Positions 31,069 through 37,977 of a DNA stretch of 64,000 nucleotides are shown piece by piece. Source of the DNA: a virus; the IMG/VR virus record IMGVR_UViG_3300044535_000389, positions 1 to 64,000 of that record; one strand, given 5' to 3'. Position 1 is the first letter of the stretch; each line of letters begins with the position of its first letter. The notes under the pieces were generated by a model. The model saw nothing but the letters and a program-made list of their open reading frames with translations. It ran no database searches and was not told the origin of the DNA. The translations under genes and the position numbers were made by a program.

Positions 31069-31144
31069 TGGTAGACGATGTAGGATTCGAACCTACGACC
31101 TAAGGATTAAGAGTCCCGCGCTCTACCGACTGAGCTAATCGTCC
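31069..31144 (-). tRNA. tRNA-Lys(CTT)
   Basis: Acceptor GGACGAT/ATCGTCT, anticodon loop CTCTTAA, A73, CCA encoded; the top pair of the anticodon stem is a C-T mismatch. Probably a duplicate of the neighbouring Lys gene that shifted to CTT. Confidence 0.88.
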
Positions 31145-31152
31145 ATTAAATT

Positions 31153-31227
31153 TGGTAGACGAGGAGGGACTCGAACCCCCAACCTAACCGTTATGAGCGG
31201 TCGGCTCTACCATTGAGCTACTCGTCT
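31153..31227 (-). tRNA. tRNA-Met(CAT), elongator or Ile2
   Basis: Acceptor AGACGAG/CTCGTCT fully paired, so not an initiator; anticodon loop CTCATAA; A73; CCA encoded. Elongator Met and Ile2 (lysidine) cannot be told apart here. Confidence 0.9.
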
Positions 31228-31423
31228 ATATGTAGACCCGAACACGATCGGAATCTACAGGAGCACCGACCACTCGACGCTCTATGTAGTAATAATCTAT
31301 GAAATGATCGCCGTCACGGGTATACACACCGTGGGCAGCCCGCGCTTCATCTTCAGATGCATACACACCCAACAGCAACGAACCTTCGTAATCCCATTCA
31401 CCTAACAATGCAAAAACTTCCAT
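31226..31423 (-). CDS. Small hypothetical protein, regulon member
   Basis: 65 aa: MEVFALLGEWDYEGSLLLGVYASEDEARAAH..., a compact beta-alpha protein. Leader GATTCGTC-ATG and promoter 31455-31483. Its stop codon touches tRNA-Met. An early gene placed inside the tRNA array. Confidence 0.75.
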   Translation of the reverse strand: MEVFALLGEWDYEGSLLLGVYASEDEARAAHGVYTRDGDHFIDYYYIERRVVGAPVDSDRVRVYI

Positions 31424-31454
31424 GACGAATCACTTTCTCTCTGACTATATTCTC

Positions 31455-31483
31455 ATAATAGCTGATTCGCCGGTAAATGTCAA
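31455..31483 (-). promoter_or_regulatory. Sigma70-like early promoter, module member
   Basis: TTGACA (31478-31483), 17-base spacer with GCGAATC, TATTAT (31455-31460). Overlaps the TGA of ANL enzyme 2; can transcribe into the 3' half of the tRNA array. Confidence 0.76.
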
Positions 31484-32760
31484 GTGCTAAATTTTTCTAG
31501 ATATCCCAAAAGTTGATAAACATTGACCTTGGTTTCGGTAGTCCATTGTTCTTTACTGAGGTAATGAACGGTCATACCAGGCACTTCAACGCCCTCACTA
31601 TCATTCCAGATGATTAGGTTGTTTCCGTAAACAGATAGGTCTTTCTTTAGCAGACGCTTACATGCCTTTTCAACGGGATCTACCTCAACACGGCCGTTAT
31701 GATACCACTTACCATTCTTCTCGGTCAACTTATCTTCTAGAACTCTACGTCCTACCCAAGGACCTTCTACTAGAATTTCATCACCCGTAATGATCTTGTA
31801 GTAATCATCAGGCTCTACGCCTAGCCAATTTTCTTGCCATTTGGAATGCTTTGTCACATGATTCAACAAAAGGGGAATGCCCGTATCTACAGAACCGAAG
31901 TGCGATAGAAACTCTACGTTGAAGAACTCGCAATACTCCACATATTCAGCCGGGATAGTATAGCCACTGAGATTAATCAGCAGAGTTGCATCAAACTGGT
32001 CTGAGAAATATTTTACCAAATCACGGACGACAAATGCACTACCAAAGAAAACTCTATCTACCTTCTTTTCTTTGATGAACGTAAAGAAGTTCGGCATATC
32101 ATCATAGATATTATAGTAATAGTGCTTATCTGCTACCATAAGAGCAGGTAGCAAGAAGGTCATCATACAACTAACGTGATGCATGTTTCGGGTATGACAA
32201 ACTACGGATTGTGGTTCGAACTTGAAAACGCCTGTGTTTCTCTTTGAGAGGTCGAAGCAATCTTTCTGCGTGAAGTATACCGGTTTAGGTCTGCTGGTTG
32301 TTCCACTTGATGAACCACAAAGAAAGATTTCATCGGGCGAACTATAATCTTCCAACATTTTTTCTGTGACGCTATCAATTTCTGTCTCGAAAATGTTCAT
32401 TTTACAGTAGCGATTTACCATTTCCATATATGGTTCGCTTTTTGCAAGATATTCATCTACGACATGGAAGTCAATAGGATTAAATACCGAGGCTTTTGTT
32501 CGGTCAATCGTTTCAACGGCCGCTGGCTTATCAAGTAATACCAGTCTCATTGCCAATTCACCCGCTGCAAAAATAAGGGCTAGATGATTTGGGCTTACCA
32601 TGACAAGAGAAATGCCAAGGGAGTCTCCTCTCATGGCACCTCTTTTGACTAAGAGAAATTTCCATCGATCAATTAAGCTACACATTTCTTCGCGGGAAAC
32701 TACATTTCCTTTTTCATCTTCATATGAAAAATTGTCAGTCAAAATGTTCTTGTTGATCAT
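31480..32760 (-). CDS. Adenylate-forming (ANL) enzyme, paralog 2
   Basis: 426 aa. FLCGSSSGTTSRPKPVYF (about 146) is the A3 loop; RNMHHVSCMMTFLLPALMV matches paralog 1; FLSHFGSVDTGIPLLLNHVT (about 276) is the A5 region, almost the same wording as paralog 1. WYHNGRVEVDP (about 350) is A8-like with N-G-R. The C-terminal domain is short. It sits between tRNA-Ser and an early gene inside the array. ATG start with a T-run and GATC upstream; no strong ribosome-binding site is seen. Confidence 0.84.
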   Translation of the reverse strand: MINKNILTDNFSYEDEKGNVVSREEMCSLIDRWKFLLVKRGAMRGDSLGISLVMVSPNHLALIFAAGELAMRLVLLDKPAAVETIDRTKASVFNPIDFHVVDEYLAKSEPYMEMVNRYCKMNIFETEIDSVTEKMLEDYSSPDEIFLCGSSSGTTSRPKPVYFTQKDCFDLSKRNTGVFKFEPQSVVCHTRNMHHVSCMMTFLLPALMVADKHYYYNIYDDMPNFFTFIKEKKVDRVFFGSAFVVRDLVKYFSDQFDATLLINLSGYTIPAEYVEYCEFFNVEFLSHFGSVDTGIPLLLNHVTKHSKWQENWLGVEPDDYYKIITGDEILVEGPWVGRRVLEDKLTEKNGKWYHNGRVEVDPVEKACKRLLKKDLSVYGNNLIIWNDSEGVEVPGMTVHYLSKEQWTTETKVNVYQLLGYLEKFST

Positions 32761-32774
32761 AGGTTATCTCAAAC

Positions 32775-32862
32775 TGGAGGAAGCGGTGGGATTCGAACCC
32801 ACGGTACCTTGCGGTACGACAGTTTTCAAGACTGTAGGTTTCAACCGCTCACCCACGCTTCC
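32775..32862 (-). tRNA. tRNA-Ser(TGA)
   Basis: Perfect acceptor GGAAGCG/CGCTTCC, long variable arm, anticodon loop CTTGAAA, CCA encoded. Discriminator is U73 rather than the G73 usual for bacterial Ser. Confidence 0.9.
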
Positions 32863-32866
32863 AATA

Positions 32867-33103
32867 TTATACGCCCACGGCGCTACGATATGTATCTAGG
32901 ATCATATCTTCTTCCTGTCTCACATGTGCTTCCAGCTTACGGAGACGCACAATCTTACGAACGGCCTTGGTATCAAACCCTTCACCCTTCAATTCAGAAT
33001 AGACTTCCTTACGGTCAATCTTCTTCACATCAATCTCGGCTTCGATGTTTTCAATACGCTCAATGAACAGGCGAAGTTGGTCTACTGCAATAATATCACT
33101 CAT
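32867..33103 (-). CDS. GapR/DUF2312-like DNA-binding protein
   Basis: 78 aa. QLRLFIERIENIEAEI (residues 9-24), VYSELKGEGFDTKAVRKIVRLRKLEAHVRQEED and a final LDTYRSAVG reproduce the GapR/DUF2312 pattern almost in full. GapR is a nucleoid protein of Alphaproteobacteria that clamps overtwisted DNA ahead of polymerases. A phage copy may redirect host chromosome organisation or help phage DNA topology. Best single clue to an alphaproteobacterial host. Confidence 0.9.
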   Translation of the reverse strand: MSDIIAVDQLRLFIERIENIEAEIDVKKIDRKEVYSELKGEGFDTKAVRKIVRLRKLEAHVRQEEDMILDTYRSAVGV

Positions 33104-33124
33104 TATATATGTCCTTAAAAAAGA

Positions 33125-33200
33125 TGGATGCCCCTCCAGGGCTCGAACCTGGACTCTTCGGAATCAAAATCCAACGTGTTGCCAATTACACCAAGGGGCA
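33125..33200 (-). tRNA. tRNA-Gln(TTG)
   Basis: U1-A72 acceptor TGCCCCT/AGGGGCA as typical for Gln, anticodon loop TTTTGAT, CCA encoded. Confidence 0.92.
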
Positions 33201-33201
33201 A

Positions 33202-33277
33202 TGGTACGGGATGACGGGCTCGAACCGCCGACATTCTGCGTGTAAAGCAGACGCTCTACCAACTGAGCTAATCCCGC
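33202..33277 (-). tRNA. tRNA-Val(TAC)
   Basis: Acceptor GCGGGAT/ATCCCGT, anticodon loop TTTACAC, A73, CCA encoded. Confidence 0.92.
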
Positions 33278-33945
33278 GTAATTATGACCAGATCTTGTCT
33301 CCAGTCATTTGATATTATAGTCGTTTTATTGTATTTGTCAAGCATTTTTGAAAAATAATCAACGTTATAATATGTCCACAAGAAACGAACATTTTCTTGA
33401 GGAAACTCTTGTGTTATTTTAGACTTTGTTTTACCATCTACGTCACATTGATAGACGTAACAATAGTCCATATTTTCATGCTCTGGGAAAAATCTAAGAA
33501 GTCCTATTTCACCATAAACGGTTTCAGTATCTTTTCCGTATGCTGTCCAAGAAATTAACATTTTTCCGTTTTCGGCCAAGTGACTATAAAGCCACTCTAT
33601 TAGGGTCAACATCTCTTCTTTTGAAGTATGTGTGAAGACACTATGCGCTATGATTAAATCATACTTTTCTTCTATTACTGGAAGTTGTTCTTTTCCTCCA
33701 GGATTATATTCTGGATTAAATCCGTCATAATGGATGAAGTTTGCACCAGGAAACATACGTCTTCCTGTTTCAATTGCATCCTCACAGATATCAATGCCAG
33801 TATAATTTTCTTGAGGAAAAGATCCGTTAGAAGTTTCTAGAAATATACCATAGTTGCAACCAAAATCTAATACCTTTCGTTCATCGACATCTGGTATCAT
33901 ATCTTTTATCACAGTATGAATGGGCAAATAATAGTGTATTAGCAT
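33268..33945 (-). CDS. SAM-dependent methyltransferase (class I)
   Basis: 225 aa. VLDFGCNYGIFLETS (about residue 24) is motif I; YTGIDICEDAI the acidic strand II; YDLIIAHSVFTHTSKEEM (about 106) motif IV; NGKMLISWTAYG motif V. Typical methyltransferase type-11/25 small-molecule or protein enzyme; not a DNA methyltransferase motif. The methyltransferase at 46285 has the same AHSVFTH wording. The end of the CDS overlaps the tRNA-Val gene by 10 bases. Confidence 0.86.
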   Translation of the reverse strand: MLIHYYLPIHTVIKDMIPDVDERKVLDFGCNYGIFLETSNGSFPQENYTGIDICEDAIETGRRMFPGANFIHYDGFNPEYNPGGKEQLPVIEEKYDLIIAHSVFTHTSKEEMLTLIEWLYSHLAENGKMLISWTAYGKDTETVYGEIGLLRFFPEHENMDYCYVYQCDVDGKTKSKITQEFPQENVRFLWTYYNVDYFSKMLDKYNKTTIISNDWRQDLVIITRD

Positions 33946-34386
33946 TTAGTGCCTCACTACATGGTCGGCAGCATGTGTTGCCGCAAACGAATCGGGTTTG
34001 ATTTTAGCATCAATCCCTGTTGTTCCCTTAACATACCCCAATGCTTCTTTAACAGCAATGTTAGATTTATGCTTGGGATCTGGATTGATATCAAGGTGGA
34101 TTTCTAGATGCCGATTGCCAATTACATCAACAATTTCAGTTGCTGCTTCGATGGCAAATCCTGCTTCGGTAATCAGACGTTGACGTAAGTTACCAAAGTC
34201 ACGCATTTCTACGTTTCTAGAAAATATTTTACCGCCATGCTTAGAATCCATGTGAAGAATAATGACGGTGGAATACTTGGCGTACCACTCACCGCTACGC
34301 TTTTTGAATCTAATAGAATCAGCACCTATATAAACAGATGACGTTTCACTGGAGTTTAGAATTGCTTCTCTTGCCTCATCATACAT
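33946..34386 (-). CDS. RNase H-fold protein (YkuK/DUF458-like)
   Basis: 146 aa. VYIGADSIRFK (about 17) has the first Asp of an RNase H-like strand; LRQRLITEAGFAIEAATEI, IHLDINPDPKHKSNIAVKEALGYVKG and KPDSFAATHAADHVV match the DUF458/YkuK family in order. Predicted RNase H-like nuclease or nucleic-acid-binding protein; activity unproven. Confidence 0.84.
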   Translation of the reverse strand: MYDEAREAILNSSETSSVYIGADSIRFKKRSGEWYAKYSTVIILHMDSKHGGKIFSRNVEMRDFGNLRQRLITEAGFAIEAATEIVDVIGNRHLEIHLDINPDPKHKSNIAVKEALGYVKGTTGIDAKIKPDSFAATHAADHVVRH

Positions 34387-34404
34387 GCGTCACCTGTTTA
34401 TAAA

Positions 34405-34478
34405 TGGCGAAGGTGCCGGGATTCGAACCCGGAACGACGGTTTTGGAGACCGTAATGATACCATTTCACTACACCAAC
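34405..34478 (-). tRNA. tRNA-Trp(CCA) with acceptor-stem mismatches
   Basis: Anticodon loop CTCCAAA on a perfect ACGGT/ACCGT stem, T-loop TTCGAAT, G73, CCA encoded. Acceptor GTTGGTG faces CACCTTC, leaving two adjacent T-T mismatches at pairs 2-71 and 3-70. Confidence 0.85.
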
Positions 34479-34485
34479 AAAAAAA

Positions 34486-34562
34486 TGGTCTGGAATGTAG
34501 GATTCGAACCTACGACCCCCTGCTCCCAAAGCAGGTGCGCTACCAGGCTGCGCTAATCCCAG
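34486..34562 (-). tRNA. tRNA-Pro(TGG)
   Basis: C1-G72 acceptor CTGGGAT/ATTCCAG typical for Pro, anticodon loop TTTGGGA, CCA encoded. Confidence 0.92.
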
Positions 34563-34571
34563 AAACTTTAG

Positions 34572-34760
34572 TTACTTTGAATCTGCTTGTGGAGTTGCTT
34601 CCGACGCAACAACTTCTACAGTTTCTGTTGCATTTGCTGTAGCAAGTGCAGCATCAGCCGCTGGGCCAGCAGCTTCCGATACAGATGGTGTTTCCGCGGT
34701 AGGAGCGCAAGCGGCAGTAAGAGCGGCAACTGCGAGAACCATAAAAGTCTTGATATTCAT
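34572..34760 (-). CDS. Small lipoprotein
   Basis: 62 aa. MNIKTFMVLAVAALTAAC is a complete lipoprotein signal peptide with lipobox L-T-A-A-C; the mature part is Ala/Thr/Glu-rich and unstructured. A phage-made lipoprotein could block superinfection at the outer membrane, as known for other phages; unproven here. AAGGAATTAATT precedes the ATG. Confidence 0.75.
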   Translation of the reverse strand: MNIKTFMVLAVAALTAACAPTAETPSVSEAAGPAADAALATANATETVEVVASEATPQADSK

Positions 34761-34817
34761 AATTAATTCCTTGGTTGTTATATGAAATTATCGCGCATCT
34801 AACATTCGTGATAATTC

Positions 34818-34899
34818 TGGAGCCCAAGATAGGATTCGAACCTACATCTTACTTCCAGTTACCTTTGGCTCCGTTCGTAGCGGAGAGGGATACTTGGGC
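34818..34899 (-). tRNA. tRNA-like gene, Arg(ACG) anticodon, no D arm
   Basis: 82 bases. Acceptor GCCCAAG/CTTGGGC is perfect, the T arm GTAGG-TTCGAAT-CCTAT is canonical and CCA is encoded. A perfect hairpin CTCCG-CTACGAA-CGGAG has the exact form of an anticodon arm (C32 T33 ACG A37 A38). But only 7 bases replace the D arm, and 23 bases separate the anticodon arm from the T arm. That region (CCA-AAGGTAAC-TGG) looks more like a displaced D arm. Arg is the only amino acid otherwise missing from the array. Confidence 0.6.
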
Positions 34900-34904
34900 A
34901 AACT

Positions 34905-34977
34905 TGGAGCGACCGATGGGATTCGAACCCACTCCGTCAGCTTGGAAGGCTGAGTCCTCACCCAGGAGAACAGTCGC
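34905..34977 (-). tRNA. tRNA-Gly(TCC)
   Basis: Acceptor GCGACTG/CGGTCGC with one G-T, anticodon loop CTTCCAA, U73, CCA encoded. Confidence 0.9.
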
Positions 34978-34983
34978 ATTTAT

Positions 34984-35292
34984 CTAAATGCTGGCTCTAA
35001 TAGCTATGACAGTTTGCACATCATAGAAATCATCTTGGTCTAGACCTTCTGATTCAAGAGTTACAACTTCTGCTTCATCGATGAATGTTATTCTGGAATC
35101 TGCAAGCTCTCTTGCAACACAAGCCTGTGCCGCTGCCTGCGTAGAATACAAAGTGCAGAGAGGATTTCCAGGCTTTACACCTAGAAAATCAGTATCATCA
35201 ATTAGACTATCGAACTTTTCAGCCAGATCGTTACCTGCTAGAGAGTTGTAATGGTTAGCATTATTAACAAAAAATTTAGCGATATATGCCAT
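34984..35292 (-). CDS. Hypothetical protein (paralog of next gene)
   Basis: 102 aa. NHYNSLAG, CTLYSTQAAAQACVARELAD and a final DDFYDVQTVI segment correspond in position to parts of 35318-35605, so the two look like diverged tandem copies. Unrecognised otherwise. Lies within the tRNA array. Confidence 0.7.
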   Translation of the reverse strand: MAYIAKFFVNNANHYNSLAGNDLAEKFDSLIDDTDFLGVKPGNPLCTLYSTQAAAQACVARELADSRITFIDEAEVVTLESEGLDQDDFYDVQTVIAIRASI

Positions 35293-35317
35293 TGCTTTTT
35301 TCCTGCTCTTTTATGTA

Positions 35318-35605
35318 TTAATTGTCGGGAACATAGAAATCGCTGACCGCTAAGCCATCAGCATCTTCTAGAGGCATTACGGTGGTAGTCGGTTGACCAC
35401 CGATTACAAGAGGATCTGCCCGATGACTTTCTGCAAAAGCATAGGCATTTTCTGCCGTGTCGAATAGAAAATATGTGGTCATGCCGCCTTTTAGGCCGAT
35501 GAAGCCAGTTCTGCTTTTCCAATCATCATTTCGACTCTTTTTTGCCTCGGGTGAATGGTCAATGTGATTAACTTGAACCAAGGTACATTTTACAACATAA
35601 GACAT
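35318..35605 (-). CDS. Hypothetical protein with late promoter
   Basis: 95 aa. NHIDHSPEAKKSR, YFLFDTAENAYAFAESHRAD and SDFYVPDN parallel the downstream neighbour. An exact TATAAATA late box (35638-35645) lies about 33 bases upstream, overlapping the 5' flank of the array. Function unknown. Confidence 0.72.
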   Translation of the reverse strand: MSYVVKCTLVQVNHIDHSPEAKKSRNDDWKSRTGFIGLKGGMTTYFLFDTAENAYAFAESHRADPLVIGGQPTTTVMPLEDADGLAVSDFYVPDN

Positions 35606-35637
35606 AAATTTTCTCCAACAATGGGTATCTCTATCGC

Positions 35638-35645
35638 TATTTATA
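35638..35645 (-). promoter_or_regulatory. T4-type late promoter inside the tRNA array
   Basis: Exact TATAAATA on the minus strand directly after tRNA-Asp; would drive 35605-34984 and the tRNAs downstream at late times. Confidence 0.72.
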
Positions 35646-35649
35646 ACAT

Positions 35650-35726
35650 TGGCGACTCGGACGGGACTTGAACCCGCAACTTCCAGCGTGACAGGCTGGT
35701 GCTCTAACCAATTGAACTACCGAGCC
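35650..35726 (-). tRNA. tRNA-Asp(GTC)
   Basis: Acceptor GGCTCGG/CCGAGTC, anticodon loop CTGTCAC, G73 as expected, CCA encoded. Confidence 0.92.
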
Positions 35727-35732
35727 TTATAT

Positions 35733-35817
35733 TGGTGGGCCAGTGAGGTATCGATCCTCCCCCGAAGACGGACGAGATTTACAGTCTCGCTGCTAGAGCC
35801 ACTAGCTTTACCGACCC
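35733..35817 (-). tRNA. tRNA-Tyr(GTA)
   Basis: Acceptor GGGTCGG/CTGGCCC, long variable arm, anticodon loop CTGTAAA, CCA encoded. Confidence 0.92.
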
Positions 35818-35822
35818 AAAAA

Positions 35823-35898
35823 TGGTGCTCCCGAACGGATTCGAACCGCTGACACGTGGTTCTTCAAACCACTGCTCTACCAACTGAGCTACAGGAGC
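35823..35898 (-). tRNA. tRNA-Phe(GAA)
   Basis: Acceptor GCTCCTG/CGGGAGC, anticodon loop TTGAAGA, A73, CCA encoded. Confidence 0.92.
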
Positions 35899-35905
35899 GT
35901 AATAG

Positions 35906-35988
35906 TGGTACGCCTAGAGGGACTCGAACCCCCACGCTTTCGCACTGGTACCTAAAACCAGCGTGTCTACCAATTCCACCATAGGCGC
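35906..35988 (-). tRNA. tRNA-Leu(TAG)
   Basis: Acceptor GCGCCTA/TAGGCGT, long variable arm, anticodon loop TTTAGGT on CTGGT/ACCAG, A73, CCA encoded. Confidence 0.91.
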
Positions 35989-35997
35989 AAAAAGAGC

Positions 35998-36110
35998 GAC
36001 CACCTGCAGTGTGCCTTGATCGAATTACGTCCGGGCGCTTCGATCTTCCCAGATAAAGAATACTGTTGCAACAGTATCTCTACCCCTTCGCGGGTTCAGC
36101 AGAGGTGGTC
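35998..36110 (-). ncRNA. Structured RNA candidate within the tRNA array (1)
   Basis: 113 bases closed by a perfect 8 bp stem (GACCACCT at 36103-36110 on the minus strand with AGGTGGTC at 35998-36005). Inside are a 7 bp palindromic hairpin (36060-36077, ATACTGT-TGCA-ACAGTAT), a 7 bp hairpin GATCGAA/TTCGATC (36018-36024 with 36039-36045) and a small CCC/GGG hairpin (36084-36094). No open frame, no tRNA loops, no CCA. It sits between tRNA-Ala and tRNA-Leu, spaced like another tRNA, recalling the two small stable RNAs of unknown function in the T4 tRNA cluster. Confidence 0.65.
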
Positions 36111-36115
36111 TAACT

Positions 36116-36191
36116 TGGTGGAGAATAACGGGTTCGAACCGTTGACATCCAGCTTGCAAAGCTGGCGCTCTACCAACTGAGCTAATTCCCC
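36116..36191 (-). tRNA. tRNA-Ala(TGC)
   Basis: Acceptor GGGGAAT/ATTCTCC, anticodon loop TTTGCAA, A73, CCA encoded. Confidence 0.92.
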
Positions 36192-36199
36192 AAAACTTA

Positions 36200-36433
36200 T
36201 TATTTTTTATAAGAGTTAATATATTTTTGGTATTCTTTGTTTGGATGATTTACCAATCGTTTATGGTACAGATCAATTATAGTTTTTGCGGCCGTACCAG
36301 GCAACAGATTAGGAAAAAATCCATGTATGAAACTTGCTAATGCTGCCCAAAGTAATCTCAGTCCAGCCGAATTTGCAAAAACAAAATGGCTTAAATAAGT
36401 TTCTTTGCTTTTTTCTAAGTGTTCTCTAAACAT
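36200..36433 (-). CDS. DUF6356-like small protein
   Basis: 77 aa. MFREHLEKSKETYLSHFVFA, then a hydrophobic LRLLWAALASFIHGFFPNLLP and IIDLYHKRL match the DUF6356 layout. Possibly membrane-associated. Overlaps the end of ANL enzyme 3 by 19 bases, so the two are co-translated; it could be its membrane partner. Confidence 0.75.
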   Translation of the reverse strand: MFREHLEKSKETYLSHFVFANSAGLRLLWAALASFIHGFFPNLLPGTAAKTIIDLYHKRLVNHPNKEYQKYINSYKK

Positions 36434-37881
36434 CTAAAAAATTCCCTCATTAATTCTTTATCTAACTTGACTCCAAAATAGTAATCTTTGAAATCCAGAA
36501 TTGCAAACTTATCTATACGAACTAGATTGGTTCCGTGATGAAAGAGAATTGCAGCATCTATTTCCATAACTAATTCGTTTATATCTTTATCATAAGACGA
36601 GTTGATTGCTAGATAGATTTGGTTTTCGATAATATCTATAACAACAGAAACGTTGTTATCATATTTAGCAGAAATATTTTCAAGGAATGGCAAGTCTACT
36701 GTAGTATCATTGATACGAATGACATCGGTGCGCCCGGTATGTTTATACTCATGCCAGTGGGCTTTTACCTTCACGAACTTATCATTCGTAGCTACCGTCT
36801 TATCATAAACGGGCATGTGAACTAAGAGACCGCCTTCTTCATCGAAAGAAACGCCATAGAAAGCATCTGGTTTAAAAAACTCGGTGTTATCAAAAGTATC
36901 GGCATTAACCGCGGTTAATCTGGACAACAGAAGTGGTCCAGCAGTTTCATTGCAACCAAAAACACTTTCTATGCTTTCAACATAACCTTCTTTCACATAT
37001 TTCGTATAATCATATGGAATGTAAGACAGAAGATCCAAACGCATATTTGGATATTTTACGCCGTGATTTTCCAACGAAGTAAAAAACTTATCGGAAAGAT
37101 CCCTATATGATAAAGTGGCATGATTGATATCTTGGTCCTTCAAAGTCAGGACTAAGTTATCAAGAATTTCCGCGCGGTGTGACATAAGATAGTGGTTCTT
37201 TACCGCATCGCTATGCAACGAAGGTAAGAAAAACACACTCAAACTACTACCGTGATTAAGGTTTCTGCTATGCAGAACGTTACCCGAAAATCTCGACGAA
37301 TTTCTCTTACACAATTCATAGAAAAATCTATGTGTATGTGTAAGTAGCTTCGGAGTATTTGTGGTACCGCTGCTGGTGCATATCATTAAAGTATCGTCTG
37401 GGTGCGGCCGAATTACAGAGATTTCATCAAATCTTTTTTGATTGTCAACTGTAATAAGACGCAAATCCTCAATGCTAAATGATTTATTGCAATAGTCTAT
37501 GAACCACGCGGATTTAGAATATGAATAACCGGCAGCATCATGAATATAGATGTTGATAGGCGACAGTAACTTAACTTTAGGATTTACCTTATCACTAGCC
37601 AGATATGCTGGCAGTTGATCCGCAATAGTAACTACCAAGGACAACTCGAAACTGGCAAAACAAAGGGCAAGATAGTCACTATCTACCACTAGTAGTCCGA
37701 TAAGAATCCTATCGCCTTTTTTGGCGCCGCATGTTTCAGTTAAAACATACTTCCAATGGTCAATCTTCTTGACCAATTCATCTTTATTAATCGAATCTGG
37801 TGTGGGGTATTCTGTTGCAAGAGGACTAATGTCTACGCTTTGATAATTGTCCGAGATAAAATCTCTCGTTAAAGTCTGCAT
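36415..37881 (-). CDS. Adenylate-forming (ANL) enzyme, paralog 3
   Basis: 488 aa from the ATG at 37881, with GGAGATGTT directly before it; the longer frame to 37950 has no signal. LMICTSSGTTNTPKLLTHTH (about 144) is the A3 loop; RNLNHGSSLSVFFLP corresponds to RNMHH in paralog 2; ESVFGCNETAGPLLLSRLT (about 296) is A5; HTGRTDVIRIND (about 380) is A8. The C-terminal domain is longer than in paralogs 1 and 2 and includes a Lys (FGVKLDKELM) where A10 would fall, so this copy may be the complete enzyme. Substrate unknown. Confidence 0.84.
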   Translation of the reverse strand: MQTLTRDFISDNYQSVDISPLATEYPTPDSINKDELVKKIDHWKYVLTETCGAKKGDRILIGLLVVDSDYLALCFASFELSLVVTIADQLPAYLASDKVNPKVKLLSPINIYIHDAAGYSYSKSAWFIDYCNKSFSIEDLRLITVDNQKRFDEISVIRPHPDDTLMICTSSGTTNTPKLLTHTHRFFYELCKRNSSRFSGNVLHSRNLNHGSSLSVFFLPSLHSDAVKNHYLMSHRAEILDNLVLTLKDQDINHATLSYRDLSDKFFTSLENHGVKYPNMRLDLLSYIPYDYTKYVKEGYVESIESVFGCNETAGPLLLSRLTAVNADTFDNTEFFKPDAFYGVSFDEEGGLLVHMPVYDKTVATNDKFVKVKAHWHEYKHTGRTDVIRINDTTVDLPFLENISAKYDNNVSVVIDIIENQIYLAINSSYDKDINELVMEIDAAILFHHGTNLVRIDKFAILDFKDYYFGVKLDKELMREFFRCLENT

Positions 37882-37977
37882 AACATCTCCATTGTTTAAA
37901 ACATAAAGCGAAGTGGGTGGATTCGGATATACCACCAAGCAACTAGCCAAATACCTATGTATCTATTTCGTCGCCAC

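Noticed and set aside
33045-33312. Overlapping short ORFs on the plus strand near tRNA-Gln and tRNA-Val
   Set aside because: Translations such as PGLEPG and TGSNRRH are T-arm artefacts; no coding signal.
35998-36110. Self-cleaving ribozyme (hammerhead or twister) in the structured element
   Set aside because: The hammerhead core CTGATGA with GAAA is absent on both strands, and although GCCCGGA resembles a twister segment, the rest of that consensus is not met.
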